Positions 6,722 through 15,518 are shown, numbered from the stretch's first letter. The stretch: DNA of 25,536 nt from CAZQQN01 sp964549595 (GCA_964549595.1 CAZJWK010000028.1:1-25536), one strand, 5' to 3'. Made by a program: numbers and translations. Notes: generated from the letters alone by a model not told the origin.

Positions 6722-9634
6722 ATGATTTTTAAAAACAGGGTGTACCTGATCACATTTGCTTTGGTGTCATTTATGGCCTTTCCCGGCTTGGCCCAAAGTG
6801 ATTACCCAAAATGGGAAAACTTTGAAAAAGTATTTGCAGTGAACGCCCTTATAAATCAAGGTTCTTATTTATGGTTAGGAACTGCCAGTGGGGCATTGAA
6901 GTTTGAAAAAAATACCGGAAAGCATTCTGCCTTTCGGGAAGCAAATTCGGGCCTTCCCGGAAACCAAGTGCAAGCCATTGAAATAGATGGAGCCGGAAAT
7001 ACCTGGTTCGGGACCCAATCAGGGTTGGCTAAATACGATGGTAACCAATGGAAAGTTTTTGACACTTCCAACACGCCTTTACCCGATAACAATGTTTCTG
7101 ATATAGCCACTAATAGCCAGGGGGCGGTTTGGATTGGTTGTTCAGGGTTAAACGGAGGAGTGGCTCAATTCAAAAACGGAAACTGGCGGGTTTTCACGCC
7201 CTCAAATTCTGGTTTACCCGGTAATGAAATTACTGCTTTGGCTTTAGGTAAAAATGATACCTTGTGGATAGGGACAAGGTTTAGCGGCTTAGTCAAGCTT
7301 AAGAATGGTATTAAGGTTTTTAACCGAAGCAATTCTAAACTCCCGGAAAACTGGGTTCGTTCTATTGCGACTGATGATAACGGCACAATATGGATAGGAA
7401 CCCTCTCGGAGGGTTTGGCAAGCTTTAACGGAGGTAGCTGGCAGGTTTATAACACGCAAAACTCCGGATTGCCTGATGATAATGTTTCGGAGGTACTTAT
7501 TGATGCATCAGGCAAAAAGTGGCTTGGTACTGATAAGGGTTTGGTTCGTTTTGACGGTAACTGGCAAAGCTTTGATCCGGTAAATGCAGGAATGTCGACA
7601 AGTGTAATAAGAAGTTTGGCGAAAGAGCAATCATCCGTATGGGTGGGCAGCGGAGAAGGAATGGCAAAAATAAACCCTCCTAATTGGCTGAATTACAATG
7701 AGGCTTTTGTTTTGAAAAGTGATTATATCGGTTCCCTTGCCATAGATAGTACCGGCAGGCTATGGAGTGGTACAGGCTCCGAATTTTCAAATATGGATGA
7801 GGGTACGATTTCCGTGAAAAATGGTAAAAAATGGACTACTTTTGACAGTGCCAATTCCGGGTTGCCCGGTAGCGCTATTTTGGCCTTATCGGTTGATTTT
7901 TCCGGCAATAAATGGGTAGGGACCAGTGAAGATGGCCTCTTCAAATTTACCGGAAATCAATGGGTTCAATATAACACGGCCAATTCAAAACTCCCTACCA
8001 ATGAAATTAAAGATATTCAGGTTGATCATAATGGGGATTTGTGGGTAATAAGTGGTTATTTGAATTTTAATGAGGGCGGTTTGGTAAAATACAATGGCAG
8101 CAACTGGAAACGGTTCAAACCTTCTAATACAGGACTGCCCACTAATGATGTCCTTACCGCTGAAATGGATAAGGCCAATAACCTTTGGCTTGGGACAGAA
8201 AAAGGGTTGGTTAAGTATGATGGCTCGAATTGGAAGGTTTACGATACCAGCAATTCCAAAATACCGGAGAATGCCATTAACACTTTGGCCATTAAGGAAA
8301 ACGGGGTCAAATGGCTATCAAATGATTCATACAATAGTTGGGTAATCAAATTCAAAAACGGTGATACGCTGAAATTTTTCAATGGTTCTAATTCCCCGCT
8401 CAAAGCTAATTTTATCGAGGATTTAATTGTATCCGGTGATGGCAATTTATGGATAAGCTCTGATGAAGGCTTAACTGTATATGACGGGAAAAATTGGCAA
8501 AATTACAATCGGCAGAATTCCGGCTTGCCTGTTAATGAGGTTCATAAAACCCTCATTGATAAAGAAGGTAATAAATGGATAGGGACTAAAAAGGGGCTTG
8601 TGCTTTTTAAAGATACTTTATTGAACCAACCTGCTATCCTGGCAAAAGGGAATGGCCAAGTTATAAAAAATGGAGATTTAAGTCCTTCCGCTAACGATAA
8701 TACGGATTTTGGAACAGTGAAGGTATCAAAAGGCCCGGTTTCTCAGAATTATACCATTAAAAATGACGGGAATGGCTTGTTAAAGCTAACAGGCTCCCCG
8801 AAGGTGAAACTGAAAGGTAACAATGCCTTTAAAGTGAGCACGAAGCCTTCTGCTTCCCTTTATCAAGGAGATAGTACTCAGTTTGCGATCACCTTTGATG
8901 CGGATGATACCGGTGAATTCGCTACAAAAGTCGTTATCAAAAACAATGATTCCAGCAATGCATCCTACCGGTTTCAAATCAGGGGAAAAGGGGTTAAGCC
9001 TTTTTTTCTTGCTAAAGGAAACGGCCAAAAAATTCCTGATCACAACGATTCATTTAAGGTGGGAAATAACACAGATTTCGGCCGGGTAAAGAACGGAAAG
9101 TCCAAAAAACATACCTTCCGGATTGAAAATAATGGCAATACTGAATTGGAATTGGATGGTAATCCGCTGATCCATGTGAACGGTCCTAATCCCAATGCAT
9201 TTAAGGTTGGGGATAAACCATTGTCAAAGATTGGTATCGGTAAAAGTACTGACTTTTCTTTAGAATTTAGTCCCGGTGATACGGGGATTTATAAAGCGAA
9301 AATCCAAATCCCGAATAACGATACCGCAAAAGATACCTTCCAATTCAAAGTAAGGGGAAAAGGGGTTGAGTTTAGTGGTTTTGAGGAGGGAAATAAATTG
9401 AAAACCCGGGTCTTACAGAGAGACCATAAGCTTTTTATTGGTTTGAATGAGTCCCATTCTTTTTCCAGGGTTTCCATTCACAGCTTACAGGGTAAAAAAA
9501 TGAAAAGTAAAACTTTAAATGGCAGGGGTTCAAAGTATCACCAAATAAATGTTTCAGACCTTGCCAGGGGAATGTATATTTTGCAATTTGCGAATTCTGA
9601 TTTTAGGCTAACAAGGAAAGTTTTAATTTATTGA
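6722..9634 (+). CDS. Secreted Reg_prop double-propeller protein with HYDIN-like Ig domains and type A T9SS sorting domain
   Basis: A 970-residue exported protein, probably surface-attached or released through the type IX system. Layout: signal peptide 1-25 (ending FPGLAQ); 14 Reg_prop-type blades (about 50-635) with the pattern W-[ILVF]-G-T, G-L, K-Y-D-G, W, then NSGLP-x-N; two related Ig-like domains of the choice-of-anchor-D/HYDIN type (about 640-760 and 761-878), each opening with LAKGNG and ending with RGKGV; and a type A sorting domain (about 881-970) with SLQGKK, LARGMYILQF and the terminal VLIY. Reg_prop blades are best known as periplasmic sensor parts of hybrid two-component systems, but there is no transmembrane segment, histidine kinase or Y_Y_Y domain here, so a binding or adhesion role is more likely. 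The downstream PKD gene overlaps its stop codon. Ligand unknown. Confidence 0.88.
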   Translation: MIFKNRVYLITFALVSFMAFPGLAQSDYPKWENFEKVFAVNALINQGSYLWLGTASGALKFEKNTGKHSAFREANSGLPGNQVQAIEIDGAGNTWFGTQSGLAKYDGNQWKVFDTSNTPLPDNNVSDIATNSQGAVWIGCSGLNGGVAQFKNGNWRVFTPSNSGLPGNEITALALGKNDTLWIGTRFSGLVKLKNGIKVFNRSNSKLPENWVRSIATDDNGTIWIGTLSEGLASFNGGSWQVYNTQNSGLPDDNVSEVLIDASGKKWLGTDKGLVRFDGNWQSFDPVNAGMSTSVIRSLAKEQSSVWVGSGEGMAKINPPNWLNYNEAFVLKSDYIGSLAIDSTGRLWSGTGSEFSNMDEGTISVKNGKKWTTFDSANSGLPGSAILALSVDFSGNKWVGTSEDGLFKFTGNQWVQYNTANSKLPTNEIKDIQVDHNGDLWVISGYLNFNEGGLVKYNGSNWKRFKPSNTGLPTNDVLTAEMDKANNLWLGTEKGLVKYDGSNWKVYDTSNSKIPENAINTLAIKENGVKWLSNDSYNSWVIKFKNGDTLKFFNGSNSPLKANFIEDLIVSGDGNLWISSDEGLTVYDGKNWQNYNRQNSGLPVNEVHKTLIDKEGNKWIGTKKGLVLFKDTLLNQPAILAKGNGQVIKNGDLSPSANDNTDFGTVKVSKGPVSQNYTIKNDGNGLLKLTGSPKVKLKGNNAFKVSTKPSASLYQGDSTQFAITFDADDTGEFATKVVIKNNDSSNASYRFQIRGKGVKPFFLAKGNGQKIPDHNDSFKVGNNTDFGRVKNGKSKKHTFRIENNGNTELELDGNPLIHVNGPNPNAFKVGDKPLSKIGIGKSTDFSLEFSPGDTGIYKAKIQIPNNDTAKDTFQFKVRGKGVEFSGFEEGNKLKTRVLQRDHKLFIGLNESHSFSRVSIHSLQGKKMKSKTLNGRGSKYHQINVSDLARGMYILQFANSDFRLTRKVLIY
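6869..8612 (+). repeat. Fourteen Reg_prop beta-propeller blade repeats (coding)
   Basis: Protein-level repeat units of about 40 residues, counted from the W-x-G-T starts at roughly residues 51, 93, 133 and onward. Blades 1-5, 9, 11 and 14 are near consensus. Blades 7, 8, 10, 12 and 13 are degenerate (VGSGEG, SGTGSE, VISGYL, LSNDSY, ISSDEG in place of IGT-GL) and units 8 and 10 carry short insertions. Fourteen units would make two seven-bladed propellers. DNA-level identity between units is low, so this is an old array. Confidence 0.8.
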
Positions 9635-12600
9635 CAATTTCAAAACCAACAAATAAAAAAGTGCAAAATTTGGAGGTTAGCAAGCAAAAAATTTTTTCAG
9701 GGCTTTTTTATTTGGGGTTATTGCTGGTTTTCCCGGTTTATAGCAATGCTCAGTTAAATGCACAATTCACCTCAAACATAACACAAGGTTGCAACCCTAT
9801 TCTGGTGAACTTCCAGGACCAATCTTCAGGCAATATAAACGATTACACCTGGCGGCTTGGGAATGGGGGGACTTCCGATTCTGTTAACCCTTCTGTTTCT
9901 TATAACGATCCAGGGAAATATACGGTAACCCTAATAGTGAGCAATGGGAATAATGTGGACTCAATCACTAAGACCAATTACATAACCGTATTTGAAAACC
10001 CAGCCACAGGATTCAAAGCAAGCCCTAAAAAGGGATGCAAACCGTTAACCGTCAATTTCACGGATCAATCTCAAAAGGGGGATGCCCCTATAACTTCCCG
10101 AACATGGGATTTTGGGGATGGGGGTTCGTCTTCAAATCAAAATCCGCAACACACTTACCTCCAAAGTGGTAAATTCAAGGTCACTCTTTTTGTTAAGGAT
10201 CAAAACGGTTGTTCTGATCTAAAGTCCAAAAATAACTATATAAACGTAGATAAAAAGCCTGATGCTGATTTCAGCTCTAATACCAATTCAAGTTGCAGAC
10301 CGCCATTAAGGGTTTATTTTGATAATAAAACAACCGGTAAAAAGCCCATTTCTTATACCTGGAAATTTGGTGACGGCAGTACTTCAAACGTTAAAAGTCC
10401 GTCTCATCGTTATCAGCAATCCGGAAAATATGATGTCACGCTTATTGTTTCCGATGCCAATGGCTGTAAAGATACGATAGTGAAAAAAGATTTTGTACGG
10501 ATTCAGAATTTTACCGGTAAATGGTCTATTAATAAAACCCAAGGTTGTATTTCGCCCATTACAGATACCTTTCAATTTAAAGACCTTTCATCACCCACGG
10601 GCACCTTCCGTAAATGGAGTTTTGGGGATGGGGTTACCTCCTCTGCCAAAAACCCCACAAAAATTTATGACCAAAAAGGCATTTATCCTGTAAGGTTGAT
10701 CACTGGTTTTTCGGGATGTAAGGATACTTTTCGTGATACTATCCGGGTGCAACAAGTTGAGGCCGGTATTAAAGCCGACAGCCTTTTCAGTTGTGAATTG
10801 CCTTTTACTGTGAATTTTAATAACCACTCAACCAGGGATTCCAATGTAAAATGGTGGTTTGGGGACGGGACGACCTCCAATAAAGAAAATCCAAGCCATA
10901 CCTACTCCACGGAGGATTCCTTCATCGTACGTTTAATGGCAGAAAACAAGCTCGGTTGCCAGGATACTGCCTATAAAGGAGTGTTTATTAAAAAACCGGA
11001 AGCTGCCATAAGTATAAACCCCTTAGTGGGAAAAGGATGTATAGGAAGAACCTTTGGGTTTAGTGATACCAACAAAAAACTTAACCGGGTAACAACTTCC
11101 CCGGAACCCATTGTGGATCAAACCTGGGCATTTGGAGATAATAGTTTTTCGGACTCCTCTGATCCAGCCCATATTTACAAAGATACCGGCAAATTTATCG
11201 TCAGCCATTCCATAAAGACCAAAAGTGGATGTACCGACACCGCCAAGGATAGAGTTTTGGTAGGTGATACCCCTTCCATGCAATTTTCAGTGGATACCCA
11301 TACGTTCTGTGGGGGTTCCAAAGTGGAATTTGATACGGCTTATGGTATTGCCGATTCCATCATGTATTATTACGGAACCACACGACCTAAAAAGAACCAG
11401 CCGGAATACGAATATGATGATACGGTGGGTTGGTTTTATCCCTTTGCCATTCCTTATCACAAAGGCTGTAAAGGGGATACGGCCTTCTTGAGCGACTCGA
11501 TTTACATCAATCCGCCAATCGCCAAGTTTAAATCAAGCCTGGATTGTGATTCCCCCCTGTTTCGAAAATATGTCAATTTTTCCATCGGATACGATAAGTC
11601 GGTTTGGGATATTGAAACCGTTGGTAAAACCCAAAAGGACACACCCACTGTAAAATTTCCCAAGCGGGGGCGATACCAAGTAAAACTGAGCGTTTCCAAT
11701 GATTCTACCGGTTGCCGGGATAGCCTTATGAATAGTGAGTTGATCACAAAACCGGAGGCGCGTTTTTCCATGAGCGACTCGATAAGCTGCCCTCCCCTCA
11801 ATAATGTAAAATTTGATGCCGGTGCGGCAGAAGGTGGCCCCCCGAGACGGTATTACTGGAATTTTAAGAACGGGGTTATTTTGGATAAAACCAAAACGGA
11901 TGATACCAGTCAATTAATTTCCCCACCACCTCAGAATTACAAGAGGGCAGGGGATTATGAAGTAGTATTTGTGGTAACGGATAAAAATTTTTGCCGGGAT
12001 TCTGCCTTTAAAACGATTCAGGTTTACCAGCATAACACCCAAATTGACGCTAATCCCGAAGCAGGTTGTTTACCCCTTACCGTTAATTTTAGTGACAATA
12101 CCAAAGCGGATACCACCATTACCAATTGGCAATGGGACTTTGATAATGGCACAACCAGTACCAAAAAGGCCCCAAAACGCACATTCAATAATGTAAGGGA
12201 TTATACGGTAAGACTTAAAACTAAGGATGCCCAGGGTTGTAAAGATACAGGGAGGAAAGTCATCAAAGTTGGCAATCCGAATGTTTATTTTACGGCCAAA
12301 AATACGGATGTATGCCGCGGAGAAAAAATTGAATTTTTACCCAATACTTCTCCGCCGGAAGATAGTTTAACGTTAATCTGGCAATTTGGGGATGGAGATA
12401 CTTCCTATGCCAAAAAGCCGGAACATAAGTATGAAAAGAATGGGGATTTCGATGTAAAACTCATTGGTATTGAGAATGGGGCTTGTGCAGACACTTTTGA
12501 GCGGCAGCAATTTGTGAATATTGAATCACCGGTGGCTGATTTTTCGATGAGTGACACCAATGATCAGTGTCCGCCTTTGGATGTCGAATTCCGGGATTCT

Positions 12601-14016
12601 TCCAAAGGAAAAAATCTCCGATATGAATGGCTTTTCGGAGATGGTAGCCGTTCTTTAATAACCAGCCCCCGTCATTTATACACAGAACCTGATACCTATC
12701 AAGTAAGACTTTCCTTAAAAGGTGAATCAGGTTGTACAGACACCCTTTATGACACGGTTTCTTTAGGAGGGCCGAGGGCCAAATTCAATATTCAACCTGA
12801 TAGTGGCTGCAAGCCTTTGAAATATCGTTTTTTTGCTTATGATAAAAAAGGTGTAACCAGTACCCAATGGGATGTGGGAAAAGGCGTTACGAAATTTGGT
12901 GACACGGTTACCCATTCCTATGAAGAAGGCGGTTTGTTTTATCCTTCTTTAATCATTAAAAATGACAAGGATTGTAAATATTCCATTCCTACCAGGGACA
13001 CGGTTCGGGTGGATACGCTAAAACCCATCATTGATCCCGGCAAATCGGATTATTGTATTTATGAAGATGTGCAGCTAAAAAACCCGAGTAAAGGAACCAT
13101 AACCGATTGGCATTGGACCTTGCGTTCTCCACCAAGAGAGGATTCCACGAAAATTCCGGATTTTACCTTTGATAGCATCCGCAAATATCACCTCAAATTG
13201 GTCACTACTAACTATAGAGGTTGTAAAGACAGTACTAAGGACAGTTTCAGTATTCATCCCAAACCAGAAGTTTTTGGGTCCGGAGGGGGGTTTATTTGCG
13301 AGGGTGAAAAAATCCAATTAGCAGCCACTGAAGACCCTGACTTTAGTTATAGCTGGCGACCCGCGAGGGGCTTAGAAAAGCCTAATAATAGAAATCCGTT
13401 AGCTGGCCCTGATTCTACGACTTATTACAGGGTTCGGGTAAGCGATGAAAACAATTGCCTGGATACTTCCGGAAGGGTGGAAGTCACTGTTCAGCGGAAA
13501 CCCCGCCTGCGAGCTTTACCGGATACCACCATCGTGAAAGGTGACAGTGTTAAATTGCGGTCCATTGTTCAAACCGAGGTGAAAGGATACCAATGGAGTC
13601 CCAAAGACAGTTTGAGTTGTGTAAATTGTCCTTCTCCATTTGCAAGGCCCTTTAATGATCAAGCTTATACCCTGAAAGTGGAAGATACCAGTGGATGTTT
13701 TGTCGAAAAAGACGATGCACTAATCAAAGTGGATCGCAGGTTTAAAATTGTTTTACCCGAGGCTTTTACTCCTAATGGTGATGGGGTAAATGACAAAATT
13801 TACGTGAAGGGTTGGGGTATTGAATCCTTACTGACTTTCCGCATTTATAACCGGTGGGGAGAATTGGTTTATGAAAGCAATGATATTGATGAAGGTTGGG
13901 ACGGTCGTTACAAAGGAGAAGTGCAAAACATGGGGACTTATTCCTATTACGTTAAGGCCCGATCTTATGAGGGGGAAATTAGCACTAAAAAAGGGACTTT
14001 TAATCTGCTTCATTAA
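9631..14016 (+). CDS. Giant PKD-repeat surface protein with type B (gliding-motility-associated) T9SS sorting domain
   Basis: A 1461-residue predicted cell-surface adhesin-like protein. After an N-terminal hydrophobic signal (about residues 20-40, ending YSNAQ) come about 16 PKD/Ig-like repeats of 75-90 residues, many with the strands W-x-F-G-D-G and a final GC-x-D-T. The type B C-terminal domain (about 1371-1461) contains LPEAFTPNGDGVNDKIYVKG, FRIYNRWGELVYES and WDGRYKGEVQNMGTYSYYV, the classic gliding_CTERM signature. Type B cargo of the SprB kind depends on PorP/SprF partners, and such a gene is divergent upstream. The frame starts at TTG 9631 inside the previous stop (TTGA overlap); GTG 9661 or TTG 9670 would also give a signal peptide. 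No ATG precedes it, so the start is uncertain. An AAGGA at 9613-9617 lies 13 bases before the TTG. Nearly every repeat carries a pair of cysteines, consistent with disulfide-stabilised domains. Ligand unknown. Confidence 0.9.
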   Translation: MTISKPTNKKVQNLEVSKQKIFSGLFYLGLLLVFPVYSNAQLNAQFTSNITQGCNPILVNFQDQSSGNINDYTWRLGNGGTSDSVNPSVSYNDPGKYTVTLIVSNGNNVDSITKTNYITVFENPATGFKASPKKGCKPLTVNFTDQSQKGDAPITSRTWDFGDGGSSSNQNPQHTYLQSGKFKVTLFVKDQNGCSDLKSKNNYINVDKKPDADFSSNTNSSCRPPLRVYFDNKTTGKKPISYTWKFGDGSTSNVKSPSHRYQQSGKYDVTLIVSDANGCKDTIVKKDFVRIQNFTGKWSINKTQGCISPITDTFQFKDLSSPTGTFRKWSFGDGVTSSAKNPTKIYDQKGIYPVRLITGFSGCKDTFRDTIRVQQVEAGIKADSLFSCELPFTVNFNNHSTRDSNVKWWFGDGTTSNKENPSHTYSTEDSFIVRLMAENKLGCQDTAYKGVFIKKPEAAISINPLVGKGCIGRTFGFSDTNKKLNRVTTSPEPIVDQTWAFGDNSFSDSSDPAHIYKDTGKFIVSHSIKTKSGCTDTAKDRVLVGDTPSMQFSVDTHTFCGGSKVEFDTAYGIADSIMYYYGTTRPKKNQPEYEYDDTVGWFYPFAIPYHKGCKGDTAFLSDSIYINPPIAKFKSSLDCDSPLFRKYVNFSIGYDKSVWDIETVGKTQKDTPTVKFPKRGRYQVKLSVSNDSTGCRDSLMNSELITKPEARFSMSDSISCPPLNNVKFDAGAAEGGPPRRYYWNFKNGVILDKTKTDDTSQLISPPPQNYKRAGDYEVVFVVTDKNFCRDSAFKTIQVYQHNTQIDANPEAGCLPLTVNFSDNTKADTTITNWQWDFDNGTTSTKKAPKRTFNNVRDYTVRLKTKDAQGCKDTGRKVIKVGNPNVYFTAKNTDVCRGEKIEFLPNTSPPEDSLTLIWQFGDGDTSYAKKPEHKYEKNGDFDVKLIGIENGACADTFERQQFVNIESPVADFSMSDTNDQCPPLDVEFRDSSKGKNLRYEWLFGDGSRSLITSPRHLYTEPDTYQVRLSLKGESGCTDTLYDTVSLGGPRAKFNIQPDSGCKPLKYRFFAYDKKGVTSTQWDVGKGVTKFGDTVTHSYEEGGLFYPSLIIKNDKDCKYSIPTRDTVRVDTLKPIIDPGKSDYCIYEDVQLKNPSKGTITDWHWTLRSPPREDSTKIPDFTFDSIRKYHLKLVTTNYRGCKDSTKDSFSIHPKPEVFGSGGGFICEGEKIQLAATEDPDFSYSWRPARGLEKPNNRNPLAGPDSTTYYRVRVSDENNCLDTSGRVEVTVQRKPRLRALPDTTIVKGDSVKLRSIVQTEVKGYQWSPKDSLSCVNCPSPFARPFNDQAYTLKVEDTSGCFVEKDDALIKVDRRFKIVLPEAFTPNGDGVNDKIYVKGWGIESLLTFRIYNRWGELVYESNDIDEGWDGRYKGEVQNMGTYSYYVKARSYEGEISTKKGTFNLLH
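9754..13735 (+). repeat. Array of about 16 PKD/Ig-like domains (coding)
   Basis: Repeat units begin with a short strand (for example ADFSSNT, AKFNIQP) and a Cys about 6-10 residues in (GCKP, SCRP, GCLP, QCPP), run through a W-[DKQL]-F-[GD]-[DN]-G core and end with a second Cys in GC-x-D. Units 2-5 and 10-12 are canonical PKD domains; units 7-9 and 13-16 diverge and would be called Ig-like. Two units near the end (about residues 1200-1360) lack the FGDG core. Confidence 0.8.
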
Positions 14017-14120
14017 GGCGATGCGTTTATTTGGCAAATACTAAGAAAAAGGCTTTAAAAGCTCCTTTAAAATACCTTAGTTTGCAATAAGGAATAAACC
14101 TTATAACCCTTTTTAATCCC

Positions 14121-14969
14121 ATGGATGAAAACCCGCGGAAGATAAGCCTTAGGGATATGGAAATGATGCCAACCGGCATCAAGTATTTACTCATCCTGAA
14201 TGCTTTCTTTTTTCTACTTACCATTTTATTTTACGGAGTCTTTAAATTCAACCTGGTTAATTATTTAGGCCTTTTCCACCCCTTATCTGAAAAATTTAGT
14301 TTTTATCAATTTGTTACCCATCTTTTTATGCATGGTAGCGGGCTCCACATTTTTTTGAATATGTTTGTGCTTTGGATGTTTGGTAGTGTGCTTGAAAGTG
14401 TTTGGGGTCTGAAACGGTTTCTCTTCTTTTTCTTAGTTACGGGTATTGGTGCCGCATTACTTCACAATGGTGTGCGGACCATTCAGATTAATCAATTAGA
14501 GGAAGCCACGTACCAATACATAAAAGCGCCTTCTTACCAAGCCTTTCAGCAATACAAGGAAAACCAGATGGGCCCGTTACCCAAAGAATTCCAAAATCGC
14601 CTTAAAGCCTTTACTAAAAGATGGAAAGCTGACCCTAAAAATCCCAACTTGATTGCCCAATCAAGGACTTTGGCAAAAGATTACCTGGCGCTATACAAAG
14701 ATATGCCAACGGTTGGCGCCTCCGGAGCTGTTTATGGGGTTTTATTAGCCTTTGGTTTGCTTTTTCCCAATGTTTACGTTTACTTATACCTTTTAATACC
14801 CATTCGGGCAAAATACTTTGTGCTTATATTAGCCTTGCTTCAACTTTACCTGGGTTTTTTCGACAAAAGTAGCAACGTGGCAAACTTTGCGCACTTGGGC
14901 GGAATGCTTTTCGGGTATTTGTTAATTAAAATCTGGGGCTTGAAGCCTATGCAAATCGTTCGTGAATGA
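14121..14969 (+). CDS. Rhomboid-family intramembrane serine protease
   Basis: Predicted inner-membrane protease cleaving substrates within or next to transmembrane helices. The 282-residue protein has the catalytic motif VGASGAVYG with Ser201 as nucleophile and His258 in FAHLGGMLFGYL as its partner; His76 and Asn80 in LHIFLNMF match the HxxxN oxyanion-side motif. About six hydrophobic segments are visible (about 17-40, 64-90, 95-115, 200-215, 220-245, 252-275). Between the third segment and the catalytic Ser there is a charged, probably helical stretch of about 85 residues (112-195), larger than in E. coli GlpG. It starts at ATG 105 bases after the PKD gene, with no recognised promoter, and may be read through from it. 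Substrates are unknown. Confidence 0.93.
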   Translation: MDENPRKISLRDMEMMPTGIKYLLILNAFFFLLTILFYGVFKFNLVNYLGLFHPLSEKFSFYQFVTHLFMHGSGLHIFLNMFVLWMFGSVLESVWGLKRFLFFFLVTGIGAALLHNGVRTIQINQLEEATYQYIKAPSYQAFQQYKENQMGPLPKEFQNRLKAFTKRWKADPKNPNLIAQSRTLAKDYLALYKDMPTVGASGAVYGVLLAFGLLFPNVYVYLYLLIPIRAKYFVLILALLQLYLGFFDKSSNVANFAHLGGMLFGYLLIKIWGLKPMQIVRE

Positions 14970-15029
14970 AAGGGCCACAGCGAGGAGAAAATTATTGAAT
15001 TTAGCACCTGTCAAAAAGCGCAATGCATT

Positions 15030-15037
15030 TAAATTTG
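15030..15037 (+). promoter_or_regulatory. Possible Bacteroidota -7 promoter box for the DinB-family gene
   Basis: TAAATTTG matches the Bacteroidota sigma-A -7 consensus TAnnTTTG exactly and lies 16 bases before the DinB start codon, which would leave a 5' leader of about 10-12 bases. No TTG is seen at the usual -33 spacing, so this is a motif match only. Confidence 0.35.
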
Positions 15038-15053
15038 TACTAAAAGCTTTTAT

Positions 15054-15518
15054 ATGAAATCCTATTTTCAAAAACTTTTCAAGTACAATCATTGGGCAAA
15101 CTTGAAGACCCTGCAGGCCGTAGAAGGAGCCAGTCAAAAGCCTCAGCAGATTTTGGATTTGCTTAGTCATATTATTGCTTCCCAGGAACTTTGGTTAGGT
15201 AGGGTTTTGAATTCCGACCTCCAAAATCAACCGATATGGCCGCAATTTACTTTGGGGACCATCAAAGAAAAACTACCCGAAAGCTCCGAGGAGTGGGCGG
15301 AATTCATTGAAACCATGAATGAGGACCATTTTCAGGAAGAACATCAATACACCAATTCAAAAGGGCAACTTTTCAGTACTGCTATGGAGGATGTCATTCT
15401 GCACGTAGTCAATCATTCCACTCACCATCGTGCTCAAATAAGTAAGGCCCTTCGGGAGCAAGGAGATGAACCCCCACAAACCGATTACATTTTTTATGCC
15501 CGGGAAAAAAATGATTAA
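15054..15518 (+). CDS. DinB/YfiT-like metal-dependent protein
   Basis: A 154-residue four-helix-bundle protein of the DinB superfamily; members bind a divalent metal through three His and include thiol transferases, hydrolases and damage-induced proteins of unknown function. The likely ligands are His39 (in LLSHIIASQELWL) and His121 and His125 (in VVNHSTHHRAQISKAL, H-x3-H), in their usual positions. KYNHWAN near the N-terminus is typical of the family. The substrate cannot be inferred; in Gram-positives some relatives use bacillithiol. Its last four bases overlap the end of the convergent DUF429-like gene, and a possible -7 box lies just upstream. Confidence 0.88.
   Translation: MKSYFQKLFKYNHWANLKTLQAVEGASQKPQQILDLLSHIIASQELWLGRVLNSDLQNQPIWPQFTLGTIKEKLPESSEEWAEFIETMNEDHFQEEHQYTNSKGQLFSTAMEDVILHVVNHSTHHRAQISKALREQGDEPPQTDYIFYAREKND

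Noticed and set aside
6869..8612. Regular spacing of similar units suggested a CRISPR or DNA tandem repeat
   Set aside because: The similarity is at protein level (Reg_prop blades); DNA units are not identical and the frame is continuous.
11533..11913. Minus-strand frame of 126 codons inside the PKD gene
   Set aside because: It lies wholly within an unambiguous repeat-protein gene and has no recognisable motif; long antisense frames are expected in such composition.
14052..14062. Inverted repeat GCTTTAAAAGC between the PKD and rhomboid genes as a terminator
   Set aside because: The loop would be one base, and no T tract follows, so it cannot act as an intrinsic terminator.
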